From contig JBEKAB010000004.1 of the NCBI GenBank assembly GCA_050018415.1, forward strand, positions 116,262 to 180,261: DNA of 64,000 nt, written 5' to 3'. Below are positions 39,760 to 48,719 of the stretch, piece by piece. Position numbers and translations under genes: made by a program. How positions within the stretch are numbered: position 1 is the first letter of the stretch; each line of letters starts with the position of its first letter. The notes below the pieces were generated by a model. It was not told where the DNA came from. It did not search any database and was given only the letters and a program-made list of their open reading frames with translations. Source of the DNA: UBA1161 sp002311745 (GTDB taxonomy: Bacteria; Planctomycetota; Phycisphaerae; Tepidisphaerales; Tepidisphaeraceae).

Positions 39760-41433
39760 ATGACAGACCTCACTATTCACGCGGCGCTCGATTCAGCCAA
39801 GCGACTCCATCAGGCCGGGCGACTCCAGGATGCCCAATCCCTCTATCGCCAAATCCTCTCCCGCCAGCCCGATCATCCCGATGCCCTGCATCTGCTGGGC
39901 GTGATCCAGTTTCAGCAAGCGCAGCCCAATGCAGCCATGGAATTGATCTGCCGCGCCATCGCCCTTGATCCTGGCCGCCCTGAATTCCACTGCAATCTGG
40001 GCGTCGTGTTGGCGGACGTCGGCCGCGCTTCCGACGCCATCGCCGCCTTCCAACACGCCCTGGACCTCCGCCCCCTTTATCCCGAAGCCCATCACAATCT
40101 GGGCAATTCACTCCGCGATATGGGCTTGATGGATCAGGCTATCGCCCATTACCGGCAGGTCCTGGCCATTCCGCCCGGCGACGTGGAATCCCATCACAAC
40201 CTCGTGTATGCGATGCACTTCATCCCGGGCGATCCAGCCGCGGTTTTTCAAGAGCACCTCAACTGGAACCGCATCCACGCACAGCCCCTGGCCGGCCAGA
40301 TCCCTCGGCACAGCAACGACGCTGCACCCGATCGGCGGCTCAAGATCGGCTACGTCTCGCCCGATTTCCGACAGCATTCCGTCGGGTTCTTTTTACTCAA
40401 CCTGCTGGCCAATCATGACCCGGCCGCGGTGGAGGTGTTCTGCTATTCGGATGCGGCTCGGCCGGATGCGGCCACCGCCCGCTTCCAGCAAGCCGCTCAC
40501 CACTGGAAGCCGGTCGTCGGAGTGGCCGATGCCCAACTGGCACAGATCATCATCCAAGACCAGATCGACATCCTGGTGGACTTGGCCGGGCACACCGCGG
40601 GCAATCGGCTCCTGGTTTTTGCCCGCAAGCCCGCTCCGATCCAGGTGAGCTACTGCGGCTATCCGGACACGACGGGGCTGGCCACGATGGATTACCGTTT
40701 CACGGACGCGTATGCCGATCCGCCGGGAACGACCGAGCAATTCCACAGCGAGCAGCTAGTGCGTTTGCCGCGGTGCTTCTTGTGCTACGCTCCGCCGGCG
40801 GATGGTCCGGAGGTTGGGCCTGTGCCCGCCGCGGCGGGCGGGCGGATCACCTTCGGATCGTTCAACAGCATCTCCAAGCTGTCCGATGCGACGGTGGCGA
40901 TGTGGTCGGCGGTGTTGTCGGCGGTGCCCAATAGCCGGCTGATGATCAAGAGCCAGGGCCTGGCCGGCGCCCCAGCGCGTCAGCAGGTGCTGGAGCGGTT
41001 CGCGGCCCGCGGCATCGCGGCCGACCGCCTGGAATTGCACGGCCGCATCGCGTCGCCGGCCGGCCACCTGGAGCTGTATCACCAGATCGACATCGCCCTG
41101 GACACCTATCCGTATCACGGCACGACGACGAGTTGCGAGGCGATGTGGATGGGGGTGCCGGTCGTGACTTTGGCGGGCAAGACGCACGCTTCCCGCGTGG
41201 GGGTGAGTCTCTTATCGAACGTGGGGTTGGAGCAACTGATCGCCCAGACGGCGGAGCAATACGTGCAGATTGCCGCGGACCTGGCCAAGGACGTCGATGC
41301 TTTGAGCAAGCTGCGGTCCGCGTTGCGGTCACGCCTGGCCGCATCGCCGCTGCTGGATGGGAGCGGCTTGGCGCGTGAAGTGGAAGCCGCTTATCGCGTC
41401 ATGTGGAAACAGTGGTGCGGCCAGTCTCGCTGA
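39760..41433 (+). CDS. TPR-containing O-GlcNAc transferase-like (GT41/SPINDLY) protein
   Basis: The protein has 557 residues. The N-terminal 180 residues contain at least four tetratricopeptide repeats (AGRLQDAQSLYRQILSRQPD, PNAAMELICRAIALDPG, ASDAIAAFQHALDLRPLYPE). The rest is the GT41 catalytic part: RLKIGYVSPDFRQHSVGFFL, VDLAGHTAGNRLLVFA, APIQVSYCGYPDTTGL and DIALDTYPYHGTTTSCEAMW followed by MGVPVVTL. It transfers a sugar, probably GlcNAc or fucose, to proteins. The ATG giving MTDLTIHAALDSAKRL is preferred over an upstream in-frame ATG whose extension is basic and unlike the family. Confidence 0.92.
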   Translation: MTDLTIHAALDSAKRLHQAGRLQDAQSLYRQILSRQPDHPDALHLLGVIQFQQAQPNAAMELICRAIALDPGRPEFHCNLGVVLADVGRASDAIAAFQHALDLRPLYPEAHHNLGNSLRDMGLMDQAIAHYRQVLAIPPGDVESHHNLVYAMHFIPGDPAAVFQEHLNWNRIHAQPLAGQIPRHSNDAAPDRRLKIGYVSPDFRQHSVGFFLLNLLANHDPAAVEVFCYSDAARPDAATARFQQAAHHWKPVVGVADAQLAQIIIQDQIDILVDLAGHTAGNRLLVFARKPAPIQVSYCGYPDTTGLATMDYRFTDAYADPPGTTEQFHSEQLVRLPRCFLCYAPPADGPEVGPVPAAAGGRITFGSFNSISKLSDATVAMWSAVLSAVPNSRLMIKSQGLAGAPARQQVLERFAARGIAADRLELHGRIASPAGHLELYHQIDIALDTYPYHGTTTSCEAMWMGVPVVTLAGKTHASRVGVSLLSNVGLEQLIAQTAEQYVQIAADLAKDVDALSKLRSALRSRLAASPLLDGSGLAREVEAAYRVMWKQWCGQSR

Positions 41434-41449
41434 TCCTTCGCAAAACAAG

Positions 41450-41477
41450 CCTCCCCCGGCTTCTGGGCCGGGGGAGG
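41450..41477. terminator. Convergent terminator hairpin between GT41 and PEP-CTERM genes
   Basis: CCTCCCCCGGC pairs perfectly with GCCGGGGGAGG across a six-base loop. On the minus strand it is followed by GCTTGTTTTG, giving a short T-run, so it best terminates the PEP-CTERM gene. It lies between two convergent genes and may serve both. Confidence 0.8.
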
Positions 41478-41510
41478 GGTAAAAGTCCTAGTTGTGACAG
41501 CCGTTGTGGC

Positions 41511-42830
41511 TTAGGCCTTCTTGCCTCGGCCTCGACGGCGAGCCAGGATCAGGCTGCCCGCTCCGGCAAGCAGAGCCATGCTGCCGGGTTCAGGAATCAG
41601 AGACTCACCAAGACCAATGAGCACGACGTCATTGCCGTTGGTCGGGGCGGTGATGCCCGACGAAACGTAGGCCGACGTGCTGGCGTTGGTGAACGTGATC
41701 AAACCGCTGTAGCTGATCGTCCACGAGTACATCGTGCCACTGTAGGCCACCGAAATCGTGGCGCCTTGGCTATAGCCGGTCCCGCCGTCCATTGTGTAGA
41801 AGGCCTTCGGCCAGCTGCCGTTGCCTCCGATCTTGTTGGCGTCCTTGAACAGGCCCAGGTTCTGGGGGGCGACGCCGATGATGGTCGGTGCGGCTTCCAG
41901 CACCAAGTTCAACCGGGACGACGCGCCATTCATCGGGAAGCCTATGCCGCCTGGCCCTATATTGGTGAAGTCCTGGTTTACAATGCTGAGGGAGCCGTTG
42001 AACGCGGTGTTCTGGATCGGGCGGGTGAGGCCCACGCCGTGAGTGTCCAGGCTATAGTGGAACTCAACGATGCCGATGGACCCGCCGTTGGACTTGTTCG
42101 TGGAGACACTGAACCCGTTGCTAACCAAGAGGGCTCCATCGGGCCCATCGTTGTAGATGATGAACTTGCCGATGGCCGCAGAATTGCTGCCCGGATCGGC
42201 TGCGGACTGGGTGGCAGAGCCAACCTGAGTCTGGTTGTTCATGGTGAAGTTGCCACCATGGTACTCATAGGTGCCGGAGCCCATGGAGGATTTGTTGGTG
42301 CCGCCAATCTTCAGGCCGCCATTGCCGACCCAAGCCCCGTTCTTCTGGACGATGATGCCAGGGCCATCACTGCCGAGGCTAGTGGTGGAAGTGATCAACG
42401 TGCCGCTTTCGATGGTCAGCTTGTCGGAGAAGCCGCTGGAGCCATCAAAACTGCCGCTGGCCCTAGAGACATAGAACGAGCTTAGTTTTATAGCCAAGTT
42501 GGCGATGTAGGTAGCAGATTTGCCCTGGTTGGCCGGGTCGAATAGCACGCCGACCGACGGCATGACGGCGTTTGCGGCGTCAATATTGGCCGTCGTGAGG
42601 GTGTAGCCTTCTGGCAGGGTACCGGTAGTCGTGCCGGTCCACCAGTTAGCCGTGTTGAACCAGTTCTGGCCGCTGCCCGAACCATCGTCGAGGCCGGTAT
42701 AAGTTAGATCACCGCGGGCCACCTTGGGCGCCGCGACGAAAACAGCCGCCGACATCAATGCCACTCCTGCCAAGCCTTGCAGGCTCGTGATGTGGCGATC
42801 ACGCTTTGGGGTCGAATCTACAATACTCAT
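41511..42830 (-). CDS. PEP-CTERM sorting domain protein
   Basis: The 439-residue exported protein has a signal region (GLAGVALMSAAVFVAAPKVARG) and a Gly/Ser/Thr/Asn-rich beta body (YTGLDDGSGSGQNWFNTANW, GTYEYHGGNFTMNNQTQVG). It ends with the exosortase signal IPEPGSMALLAGAGSLILAR followed by RRRGRGKKA. Exosortase would cleave at the PEP motif and place the protein on the surface; no exosortase gene is in the window. The ATG at 42830 has GGAGGACAG upstream. A candidate sigma54 promoter lies about 115 bases upstream, and a sigma54 activator is encoded two genes away. Confidence 0.9.
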   Translation of the reverse strand: MSIVDSTPKRDRHITSLQGLAGVALMSAAVFVAAPKVARGDLTYTGLDDGSGSGQNWFNTANWWTGTTTGTLPEGYTLTTANIDAANAVMPSVGVLFDPANQGKSATYIANLAIKLSSFYVSRASGSFDGSSGFSDKLTIESGTLITSTTSLGSDGPGIIVQKNGAWVGNGGLKIGGTNKSSMGSGTYEYHGGNFTMNNQTQVGSATQSAADPGSNSAAIGKFIIYNDGPDGALLVSNGFSVSTNKSNGGSIGIVEFHYSLDTHGVGLTRPIQNTAFNGSLSIVNQDFTNIGPGGIGFPMNGASSRLNLVLEAAPTIIGVAPQNLGLFKDANKIGGNGSWPKAFYTMDGGTGYSQGATISVAYSGTMYSWTISYSGLITFTNASTSAYVSSGITAPTNGNDVVLIGLGESLIPEPGSMALLAGAGSLILARRRGRGKKA

Positions 42831-42936
42831 CTTCTGTCCTCCAAAATAGAATGAATAACGATCGTTGTTCGCGAAATTCACCGTGTCACTTGCGATCGCC
42901 AATAACGAATCGGCGGATCGCATAAGCGCCTCGCGT

Positions 42937-43425
42937 TCACGACGCGTGGCGTTTGCCAATTGCCCGTTGCATGGTGGCGGAGGCTTCCCAAACGACCAAG
43001 CTCTCCGCCGGATCAGGTTCCGGCCAACCGAAGCGCATACGGCCTCGAACAGCCGAACCTCTCTTTTGGACCAAGCTGGGGAACTTACTGAAGACGCCGA
43101 TGGCGCCCTGTTCGCCAGCCAACTTTACCATCTCATCCGACGCCTGGGGCGCGACTAATGCCCAGCGCTGCCAGGGCCAGAACTGCTTCACCGTCTCTAC
43201 CAGGGTCCAAACCGACATGTCCGGTAGATCGGGGGAAACCACCAACAGGTCAAAACGCAAAACTTTCAAAAGCTCAAATGCTTCGCGCCCAGTGGAGGCG
43301 TAAGAAATGCTAAACCCCATGGACGGTTCTAGCGGTTGCAAGGCAACCGCTAGAACCATCATTCCATTATCGACTTCCACCGCCGGGTTAGACGGAGTCG
43401 ATGTACCATGGGAGGGAGAGAACAT
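42937..43425 (-). CDS. Degenerate receiver-domain protein
   Basis: The body follows the receiver fold: a first strand MMVLAVALQ without the acidic pair; SYASTGREAFELLKVLRFDL; LLVVSPDLPDMSVWTLVETV, where Ser replaces the phosphoacceptor Asp; WALVAPQASDEMVKLAGEQG; and FSKFPSL with the conserved Lys. It therefore cannot be phosphorylated in the usual way. The ATG at 43425 is used; a GTG 63 bases upstream (43488) is possible, and neither has a good ribosome binding site. It lies between a sigma54 activator gene and a PEP-CTERM gene on the same strand, so it may be an adaptor for that regulator. Confidence 0.7.
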   Translation of the reverse strand: MFSPSHGTSTPSNPAVEVDNGMMVLAVALQPLEPSMGFSISYASTGREAFELLKVLRFDLLVVSPDLPDMSVWTLVETVKQFWPWQRWALVAPQASDEMVKLAGEQGAIGVFSKFPSLVQKRGSAVRGRMRFGWPEPDPAESLVVWEASATMQRAIGKRHAS

Positions 43426-43755
43426 TATGTCCAAGCTATAACGAAGCTCATGCCAGAAGTAATTTATCCGCAACTTTTCTGTAGGCACTTATGAGCTATG
43501 AACTTACGTTGCAGCAAAATCGTGAGAAGAAAGGTCAAAAAGTGGCCGCGTACGCCAAGGCGGACCATGTGCGGGAAGGGTCGACCATCATAACTATTTA
43601 ATCTAAAGTATGATGTGACAAAAACAGGCTATTTTGGTGGGTGCAACCTACCATCTTGGCAGATCGTGAAGTGGCGCGACAAGGAGTTACGTGGCAGAGC
43701 CTGCCCAGGTAGGTAGATGGTGAGACGCGCAGAAGACGGTAAACCCCGCGCAAGA
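43426..43755. other. Intergenic stretch between sigma54 activator and degenerate receiver
   Basis: I see no supported gene. GGTGGGTGCAACCTACC (43636-43652) is an imperfect dyad, and GGTAGG-type segments recur in both orientations (43645-43715). These could be binding sites for the neighbouring regulator, but no convincing -24/-12 promoter was found here. Confidence 0.4.
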
Positions 43756-44745
43756 CTATGGAAGGATTATTCTTAGGGATGCAATTCGGCGATTCAGCCG
43801 TCGCGGCTCGATTCCAAGCAGGCGGGCGGCACCAGCACGGTTGTACCGGGTGCGTTTCAGCGCTTCCAGGATGGTGTTGCGCTCGATCTGAGCCAGGTTG
43901 AGATCCGTCATGCTGATGCGGCCGAGATAGCTAAAGTTGTTCAACGGCGGGGGAAGATCGGCCAACTCAATGGTTTGACCGGTACACATCACGTGGGCGT
44001 GCTCCAGGACATTGAACAACTCCCGGATGTTCCCCGGCCAGGGATAGCGAATCAGGCTTTCGGCGGCTTCGGCCGAGAGGGCCCTTCGCGGCTCGGAATT
44101 CAGGATCGACTGCCGATTCAGGAAAAACTCCGACAAAGGAAGAATGTCGTCGGTGCGCTCGCGCAGCGGCGGAACACGCAGGATCACCACGTTGAGCCGG
44201 AAGAACAGGTCCTGGCGGAACTTGCCCATGTCCACCATGGCGTGAAGATCGCGGTTGGTAGCGCAGATGAGTCTGACATCTACCGGCACCGGCTCGGTAC
44301 CTCCGACCGGGACCACGCACCGCTCCTGAAGCACGCGCAGCAGCTTGGCCTGCACGCTCATGGGAAACTCGCCAACCTCATCGAAAAACAGGGTTCCACC
44401 GTCCGCGGCCCGGATGAATCCGACGGTATCACGTACGGCCCCGGTGAAAGAGCCCTTCACGTGGCCAAAAAGCTGGCTTTCGAACAATGTTTCGGATAAC
44501 GCGGAACAGTCTACCGCGATAAAAGACTGGTTTGAGCGTGGGGAATGCAGGTGGATGTAGCGAGCAAGCATTTCTTTGCCGCTGCCCGTCTCGCCGAAGA
44601 GCATGGCCGTGGTCGCCCGTGGGGCGACAGATCTGGCAGCAGCTTTAACTCTGGTGATGGCCGCCGACGCCCCGATAAACTCGGGCGTCAGTCTCCCTTC
44701 GCCGGCCAACAACTCTGGAATCCCAGAGTCGAGAGTCGCTTGCAT
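43756..44745 (-). CDS. Sigma54-dependent transcriptional activator (AAA+ and Fis-type HTH, no receiver)
   Basis: The 329-residue protein has a Walker A at 51-58 (GETGSGKE), a sigma54-contacting loop GSFTGA at 98-103 (Ser for the usual Ala), Walker B FFDEVGE near 121-127, sensor ATNRDL, and the arginine finger region FRQDLFFRLNV. The C-terminal HTH is NTILEALKRTRYNRAGAARL. The N-terminal sensory domain is missing; only about 20 residues precede the AAA+ domain. Activity must be controlled in trans, perhaps by the degenerate receiver encoded next. In PEP-CTERM systems sigma54 regulators (PrsR) drive exported-protein genes; that parallel is inference. Confidence 0.93.
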   Translation of the reverse strand: MQATLDSGIPELLAGEGRLTPEFIGASAAITRVKAAARSVAPRATTAMLFGETGSGKEMLARYIHLHSPRSNQSFIAVDCSALSETLFESQLFGHVKGSFTGAVRDTVGFIRAADGGTLFFDEVGEFPMSVQAKLLRVLQERCVVPVGGTEPVPVDVRLICATNRDLHAMVDMGKFRQDLFFRLNVVILRVPPLRERTDDILPLSEFFLNRQSILNSEPRRALSAEAAESLIRYPWPGNIRELFNVLEHAHVMCTGQTIELADLPPPLNNFSYLGRISMTDLNLAQIERNTILEALKRTRYNRAGAARLLGIEPRRLNRRIASLRIILP

Positions 44746-44775
44746 CTCAGTTCCCTCCCATAGCCGCCGGAGAAC

Positions 44776-44825
44776 CTTAAGTCCTCCGATTTCACCCCTA
44801 TCAGGTGATCCGGAGTGACTTAACG
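44776..44825. terminator. Imperfect inverted repeat downstream of the HDOD-GGDEF gene
   Basis: TTAAGTC, CTCCG and TCACC are mirrored as GGTGA, CGGAG and GACTTAA around a seven-base loop. It lies between the HDOD-GGDEF stop and the sigma54 activator start, both minus strand. It could terminate the first or regulate the second; no T-tract follows. Confidence 0.45.
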
Positions 44826-44969
44826 ACTATGAAACCCGGCCAATTACGGTCAGTTGATTCTAACGCAAACACGACCTATTGGCAAGGAATTTTTCGGCGA
44901 AATGCAAAAGTGGACAAACAATTCTATTATGTCCGCATAGATTTTGATAAGCTGCCGTATATTCTGGGG

Positions 44970-46454
44970 TTATGCGGCGGGTTTAACGGAGAAGATCTTT
45001 ACGCAGTTTCTGCCGGCGTGCTTGGCGGCATAGGTGGCCATGTCAGCGGCCTTAACCAAGTGGGCGGGATGGGAAAGGGGGCTACCCGATTCCAGGGTGG
45101 CCACCCCAATGCTGACGGTGATGGCAATTTTATGCTCGCCGCAGACTACCGGCTGGGCGGCGACGGCTCGGCGGATGGTATCGGCGATGGCCGTGCCGGT
45201 CGCCCGGGGCGTCTCCGGCAAGACAAGGACGAATTCTTCGCCCCCGTATCTGACGGCCAAGTCCTGCCGGCGGGCGGCGCTCTGCATGAGCTTGGCCAGT
45301 TTGCTGAGGACTTGGTCTCCGGCTTGGTGGCCGAAGCGGTCGTTGACGGACTTGAAGTTGTCCACGTCCAGCATGAGAAGGGTCAGGGGCTTGCCACTTT
45401 TGCGCGAAGCATCAAACTGCTCGGCCAGGAAATGATCGAACGAGGCGCGATTGCTCAGGCCGGTCAGGGCGTCGGTCGTTGCCTGTCGCTTCAGAGCTTG
45501 GTTCTGCACCTGAAGTTGTCTGGCCCGCAGTTGCGTTTGCAGGGTCAATTCGACCAGGGCCTCGTTGGCTCTCTTGAGGATGCGTTCATAATCGGCTGCG
45601 GGTCCGAGATTGAGCTCGAACAGCGAGGCCATCTCCTTGGTTTTGGCCGCGATTTCCTGAAGCCACAGGTCGCAATCCGCCTCGCCCATTTTGTAATGTG
45701 AAGCGCAAAAGGATCGCACCTGGACGATGGCGGCGGCGGGGGACTCATCGGCGAAGACGTCCGCGCAGGCCCCAGCCAGTTGCACGAGCTGCGCCAGCGG
45801 CCGCAGTTTCGCGTCGCTGACGGCGTCGGCGTCGTGGCTGGCGCCGATCGGCACCGCCAACAGGGCGGGCAGTTTCCACTGCTCGGCCAACTGCGCGCCC
45901 ACCTCCGCGTGGGTCATGCCCAGGGCCTGCTTTTCCATCTTGATCAGTTCGCCGTGCGTGGATGCCTTTTCACAGATGTCTCCATATTGCGAGCCCAGTG
46001 TCTGATCCAGCACGAGCATGCCGATGTCCTGCAGCAGCGCCGCCAGAAGCGCCTCTTCCTGCTGTGCGATGTTCAGCTTGGCGGCGATGGTGCGGGCGGC
46101 CGTTGCGGCGTAGATGCTGCGACGCCAATATTTCAGGTGGTTGAATCCGCGCGTCCTGTTCTTGCTGAGATTGGTTACCAGTGAGAAGCCCAGGACCAGG
46201 GTCTTGACGGCCTGAAGACCCAGGATGACCAGGGCCTGGCTGATGGTGCCGACGTGCTGGCGGCGCGCGTAAAAGCTGCTGTTGACGGTGCGCAGGATTT
46301 TGCTGGAAAGCGCCGGGTCCTTGGAGATCGCGCGAGCAATCTCGGCGAAGTCTGCGTCGGGCCGGCTTGCCAATTCCAGGATCTGAACGGCGATCGCCGG
46401 CAGCGAGGGCAGGTTCGGGCAGCGCCGAATCCGTTGCGCAAGGTCTTGGCTCAT
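44970..46454 (-). CDS. HDOD domain plus GGDEF diguanylate cyclase
   Basis: The protein has 494 residues. Residues 10-210 are an HDOD domain (PNLPSLPAIAVQILELASRP, DPALSSKILRTVNSSFY, ALLAALLQDIGMLVLDQ). A linker with a coiled-coil (LTLQTQLRARQLQVQNQALK) leads to a GGDEF domain with DALTGLSNRASFDHFL, LMLDVDNFKSVNDRFGHQAG and the active GGEEF loop (VRYGGEEFVLVL). An RxxD I-site is not evident where expected. It should make cyclic-di-GMP. It lies upstream of the sigma54 activator on the same strand. Confidence 0.94.
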   Translation of the reverse strand: MSQDLAQRIRRCPNLPSLPAIAVQILELASRPDADFAEIARAISKDPALSSKILRTVNSSFYARRQHVGTISQALVILGLQAVKTLVLGFSLVTNLSKNRTRGFNHLKYWRRSIYAATAARTIAAKLNIAQQEEALLAALLQDIGMLVLDQTLGSQYGDICEKASTHGELIKMEKQALGMTHAEVGAQLAEQWKLPALLAVPIGASHDADAVSDAKLRPLAQLVQLAGACADVFADESPAAAIVQVRSFCASHYKMGEADCDLWLQEIAAKTKEMASLFELNLGPAADYERILKRANEALVELTLQTQLRARQLQVQNQALKRQATTDALTGLSNRASFDHFLAEQFDASRKSGKPLTLLMLDVDNFKSVNDRFGHQAGDQVLSKLAKLMQSAARRQDLAVRYGGEEFVLVLPETPRATGTAIADTIRRAVAAQPVVCGEHKIAITVSIGVATLESGSPLSHPAHLVKAADMATYAAKHAGRNCVKIFSVKPAA

Positions 46455-46596
46455 TTAACTTCCCAGCCGACAGATCGAATTACGTGCAGATAATTCCAAT
46501 AATTCATCGGCTGAACCACTGGCGGACTTTGGTAAGTGGGCTTACGGCGGGGCGGCTGGAGCATGCCCCGGCGGGGCTTCGGACGCCTCGATAGGC

Positions 46597-46647
46597 CCAG
46601 GGCTGGATTATCGGATTACCCGGTGCTTCCAGCGGTCGCAGCCCTGG
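46597..46647 (-). terminator. Hairpin downstream of the thioredoxin-fold gene
   Basis: CCAGGGCTG pairs perfectly with CAGCCCTGG across a 33-base loop, starting 5 bases after the stop codon of the minus-strand gene. There is no T-run; a second GC-rich hairpin (CCCCGGCGGGG) follows. Likely termination or mRNA end protection. Confidence 0.5.
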
Positions 46648-46651
46648 AGGT

Positions 46652-47863
46652 TCACTTTTCTTGCAGGACGGACTGGAGCGCGCTGCGAATCTGCTGCTCA
46701 CGCCCCAAGCCCCAGCCGAGAAACACGCGCCGCACCTTTGCGTCTTTGCCGACGATCACGATTTGTGGAAGCGCCGACGCCGCGTACGCCTGGCTCACTT
46801 TGCCGTCGCTGTCCAACAGGACGGGCAGCGCCAGCTTCTTCTCGTCGACGAATTTCTGCACCGCCTGTTTTTCCTCCTCCTGGTTGACCGCGAAGATTTT
46901 GACCGCCGAGCCCTTAAAGTCCTGGTACGTCTTGTCCATTTCCGGCAGCGCTACCACGCAGGGTGCGCACCAAGTCGCCCAGAAATCCAGCACGTAGACC
47001 GTGCCCTGCAAATCCGCCGAGGAAACCCGCGTCCCATCCAACGCCGACAAGCTGAACGCCGGCGCGGGCTTGCCCTCGAGGTCCGACGACTGCGTCTGTT
47101 GCATCGGCTGCGCCCCCGCGGGCGGCTGCCAGGCAAACTGCGCCTCATCCACAGGCCCGCCTACCTTATGGGAAAAATCCATCACGGCCTGCGCCACTTT
47201 CACGTCCGTCGCCCCCCTCTGCTTGGCCCGCCGGCTCAGGTCCACCGTCTGGCGACGCAGCAAATGCGTTTGCGAATCCACTGCCACGACGATGTCCATG
47301 TCTTGGTGGGCGATGAGCAGCGCCGGGCAGGCCGCATCGTCGATCTTGACGTCGTCGATCTTGACCACGGATGAAGCTCCGTTGGTCAATTCCGCGGCCG
47401 CGTCCCGCGACAAGACCAGCGCCAAAGGCAGATTCTGCTCGCGAAGCAGATCCGCTACGGCCTGGTCCAGCGACTCCAGCAACACCTTGTCCTTGGGCGC
47501 TTCCTGCATCAGGTAAACGTTTTGCATGGGAAGAAACACGTAGACGTTTTGGCCGGTGTTTCCCACGATGGCATCACCTTTGATTTCGCTGCGGAACCTG
47601 CCTCGGTCGTACGCCCCGGAAAACTCCGCCTCGTTGTCGGTCTTTTGTCCGCCGACGTCGAAATGCGCCTGCAGCTTTCCCGAATCGGTCAACGATGTGA
47701 CCGCTGCGTAAGCATCTCGAATCTGATCGAGGATCTTTCGGGCCTCGGGCGAGATGGTTGGAGAAGGATTGGTCGCAGCGGCCCAGACGCTGGAAGATCG
47801 CACGCCCAGGCCCAAGAGCCCGATCAGTAAACAGGCCGTCAGCAATCGGTGGGAGGTTCTCAT
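46652..47863 (-). CDS. Exported DUF2092-thioredoxin fusion (TlpA-like)
   Basis: The 403-residue protein has a signal peptide (LLTACLLIGLLGLGV) and then a LolA-like DUF2092 domain (LTDSGKLQAHFDVGGQKTDN, LLRRQTVDLSRRAK). After a Gln-rich linker comes a TlpA/ResA-type thioredoxin domain with VLDFWATWCAPCVVALPEMD (active CxxC) and the cis-Pro in ASALPQIVIV. It should reduce or exchange periplasmic disulfides, possibly with a lipid-binding front domain. The ATG at 47863 has AGG at good spacing. The fusion is recurrent in planctomycetes. Confidence 0.88.
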   Translation of the reverse strand: MRTSHRLLTACLLIGLLGLGVRSSSVWAAATNPSPTISPEARKILDQIRDAYAAVTSLTDSGKLQAHFDVGGQKTDNEAEFSGAYDRGRFRSEIKGDAIVGNTGQNVYVFLPMQNVYLMQEAPKDKVLLESLDQAVADLLREQNLPLALVLSRDAAAELTNGASSVVKIDDVKIDDAACPALLIAHQDMDIVVAVDSQTHLLRRQTVDLSRRAKQRGATDVKVAQAVMDFSHKVGGPVDEAQFAWQPPAGAQPMQQTQSSDLEGKPAPAFSLSALDGTRVSSADLQGTVYVLDFWATWCAPCVVALPEMDKTYQDFKGSAVKIFAVNQEEEKQAVQKFVDEKKLALPVLLDSDGKVSQAYAASALPQIVIVGKDAKVRRVFLGWGLGREQQIRSALQSVLQEK

Positions 47864-47948
47864 GGGCATCCTTTGGCTCAAGCGGTGAGGCGGGTCATCC
47901 GCCACTGGCGCCCCAATCATAGGACGGCCAAGTGCCGCGGGCGCGGGC

Positions 47949-48719
47949 TTATGGGCTTGGGTGGGAAGCTCGATCGCCGGGCGGGTCGAATTCATCGCCG
48001 CGGAAGGTGTTGCCCAAATAGGCGCTGCGCACCTCCGGGTCGTTGACGATCTGTCGCGGCGTGCCGTCCTTGAACATGTGCCCGTCGTTGATGATCAGTG
48101 CCCGGTCGCAGACCCGCAGGGTTTGCGCGACGTTGTGATCGGTGATCAGCACGCTCTTGCCGAACTGTTCCTTCAAACGCCGCACGTCCTTCTGCAAATC
48201 CTCCAAGGCGATGGGATCGACGCCGCTGAACGGCTCATCCAACAGGATCAGTTTGGGATCGGTCACCAAGGCGCGGGCGATCTCCAGCTTTCGCCGCTCG
48301 CCGCCGCTGAGGGTTTCGGCCTTCTGATTTCGCTGCTGGCTCAGACCGTATTGATCCAGCAGGGCATGGGCCCTTTGGATGCGTTGGCGTCGCGCCAGCG
48401 GCAGCGTCTCCAGGATCGCCAGCAGGTTTTGGTAGACGGTCAATCGCCGGAAGTCGCTGCGCTCCTGGGAGAGATACCCGATCCCCAGCCGCGCCCGCTT
48501 GTACATCGGCCAGAACGTGATCTCCGTGCCGTCGAAGGCCACGGCGCCGCTGTTGGGTTCCACCATCCCCAGGATAATGCGAAAGGTCGTGGTTTTGCCC
48601 GCTCCGTTGCGCCCGAGAAGCCCGACCACTTCCCGCTGCCGCAGCACAAAACTGACGTCATTCACCACGGCGCGGCCGTTGTAGGTTTTGACCAGTTTCG
48701 TAACTTCCAGAAGGTTCAT
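47949..48719 (-). CDS. lptB: LPS export ABC transporter ATP-binding protein
   Basis: The 256-residue ATPase has Walker A LLGRNGAGKTTTF, signature LSGGERRKLEIARAL, and Walker B LILLDEPFSGVDPIALEDLQ. That last block, together with LITDHNVAQTLRVCDRALII, is specific to LptB rather than the amino-acid transporter LivG. It powers extraction of LPS-like lipid from the inner membrane. lptA/lptC/lptFG are not adjacent. The ATG giving MNLLEVTKLVKTYNG is chosen over a longer frame. An acidic C-terminal tail (RGDEFDPPGDR) is extra. Confidence 0.9.
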   Translation of the reverse strand: MNLLEVTKLVKTYNGRAVVNDVSFVLRQREVVGLLGRNGAGKTTTFRIILGMVEPNSGAVAFDGTEITFWPMYKRARLGIGYLSQERSDFRRLTVYQNLLAILETLPLARRQRIQRAHALLDQYGLSQQRNQKAETLSGGERRKLEIARALVTDPKLILLDEPFSGVDPIALEDLQKDVRRLKEQFGKSVLITDHNVAQTLRVCDRALIINDGHMFKDGTPRQIVNDPEVRSAYLGNTFRGDEFDPPGDRASHPSP

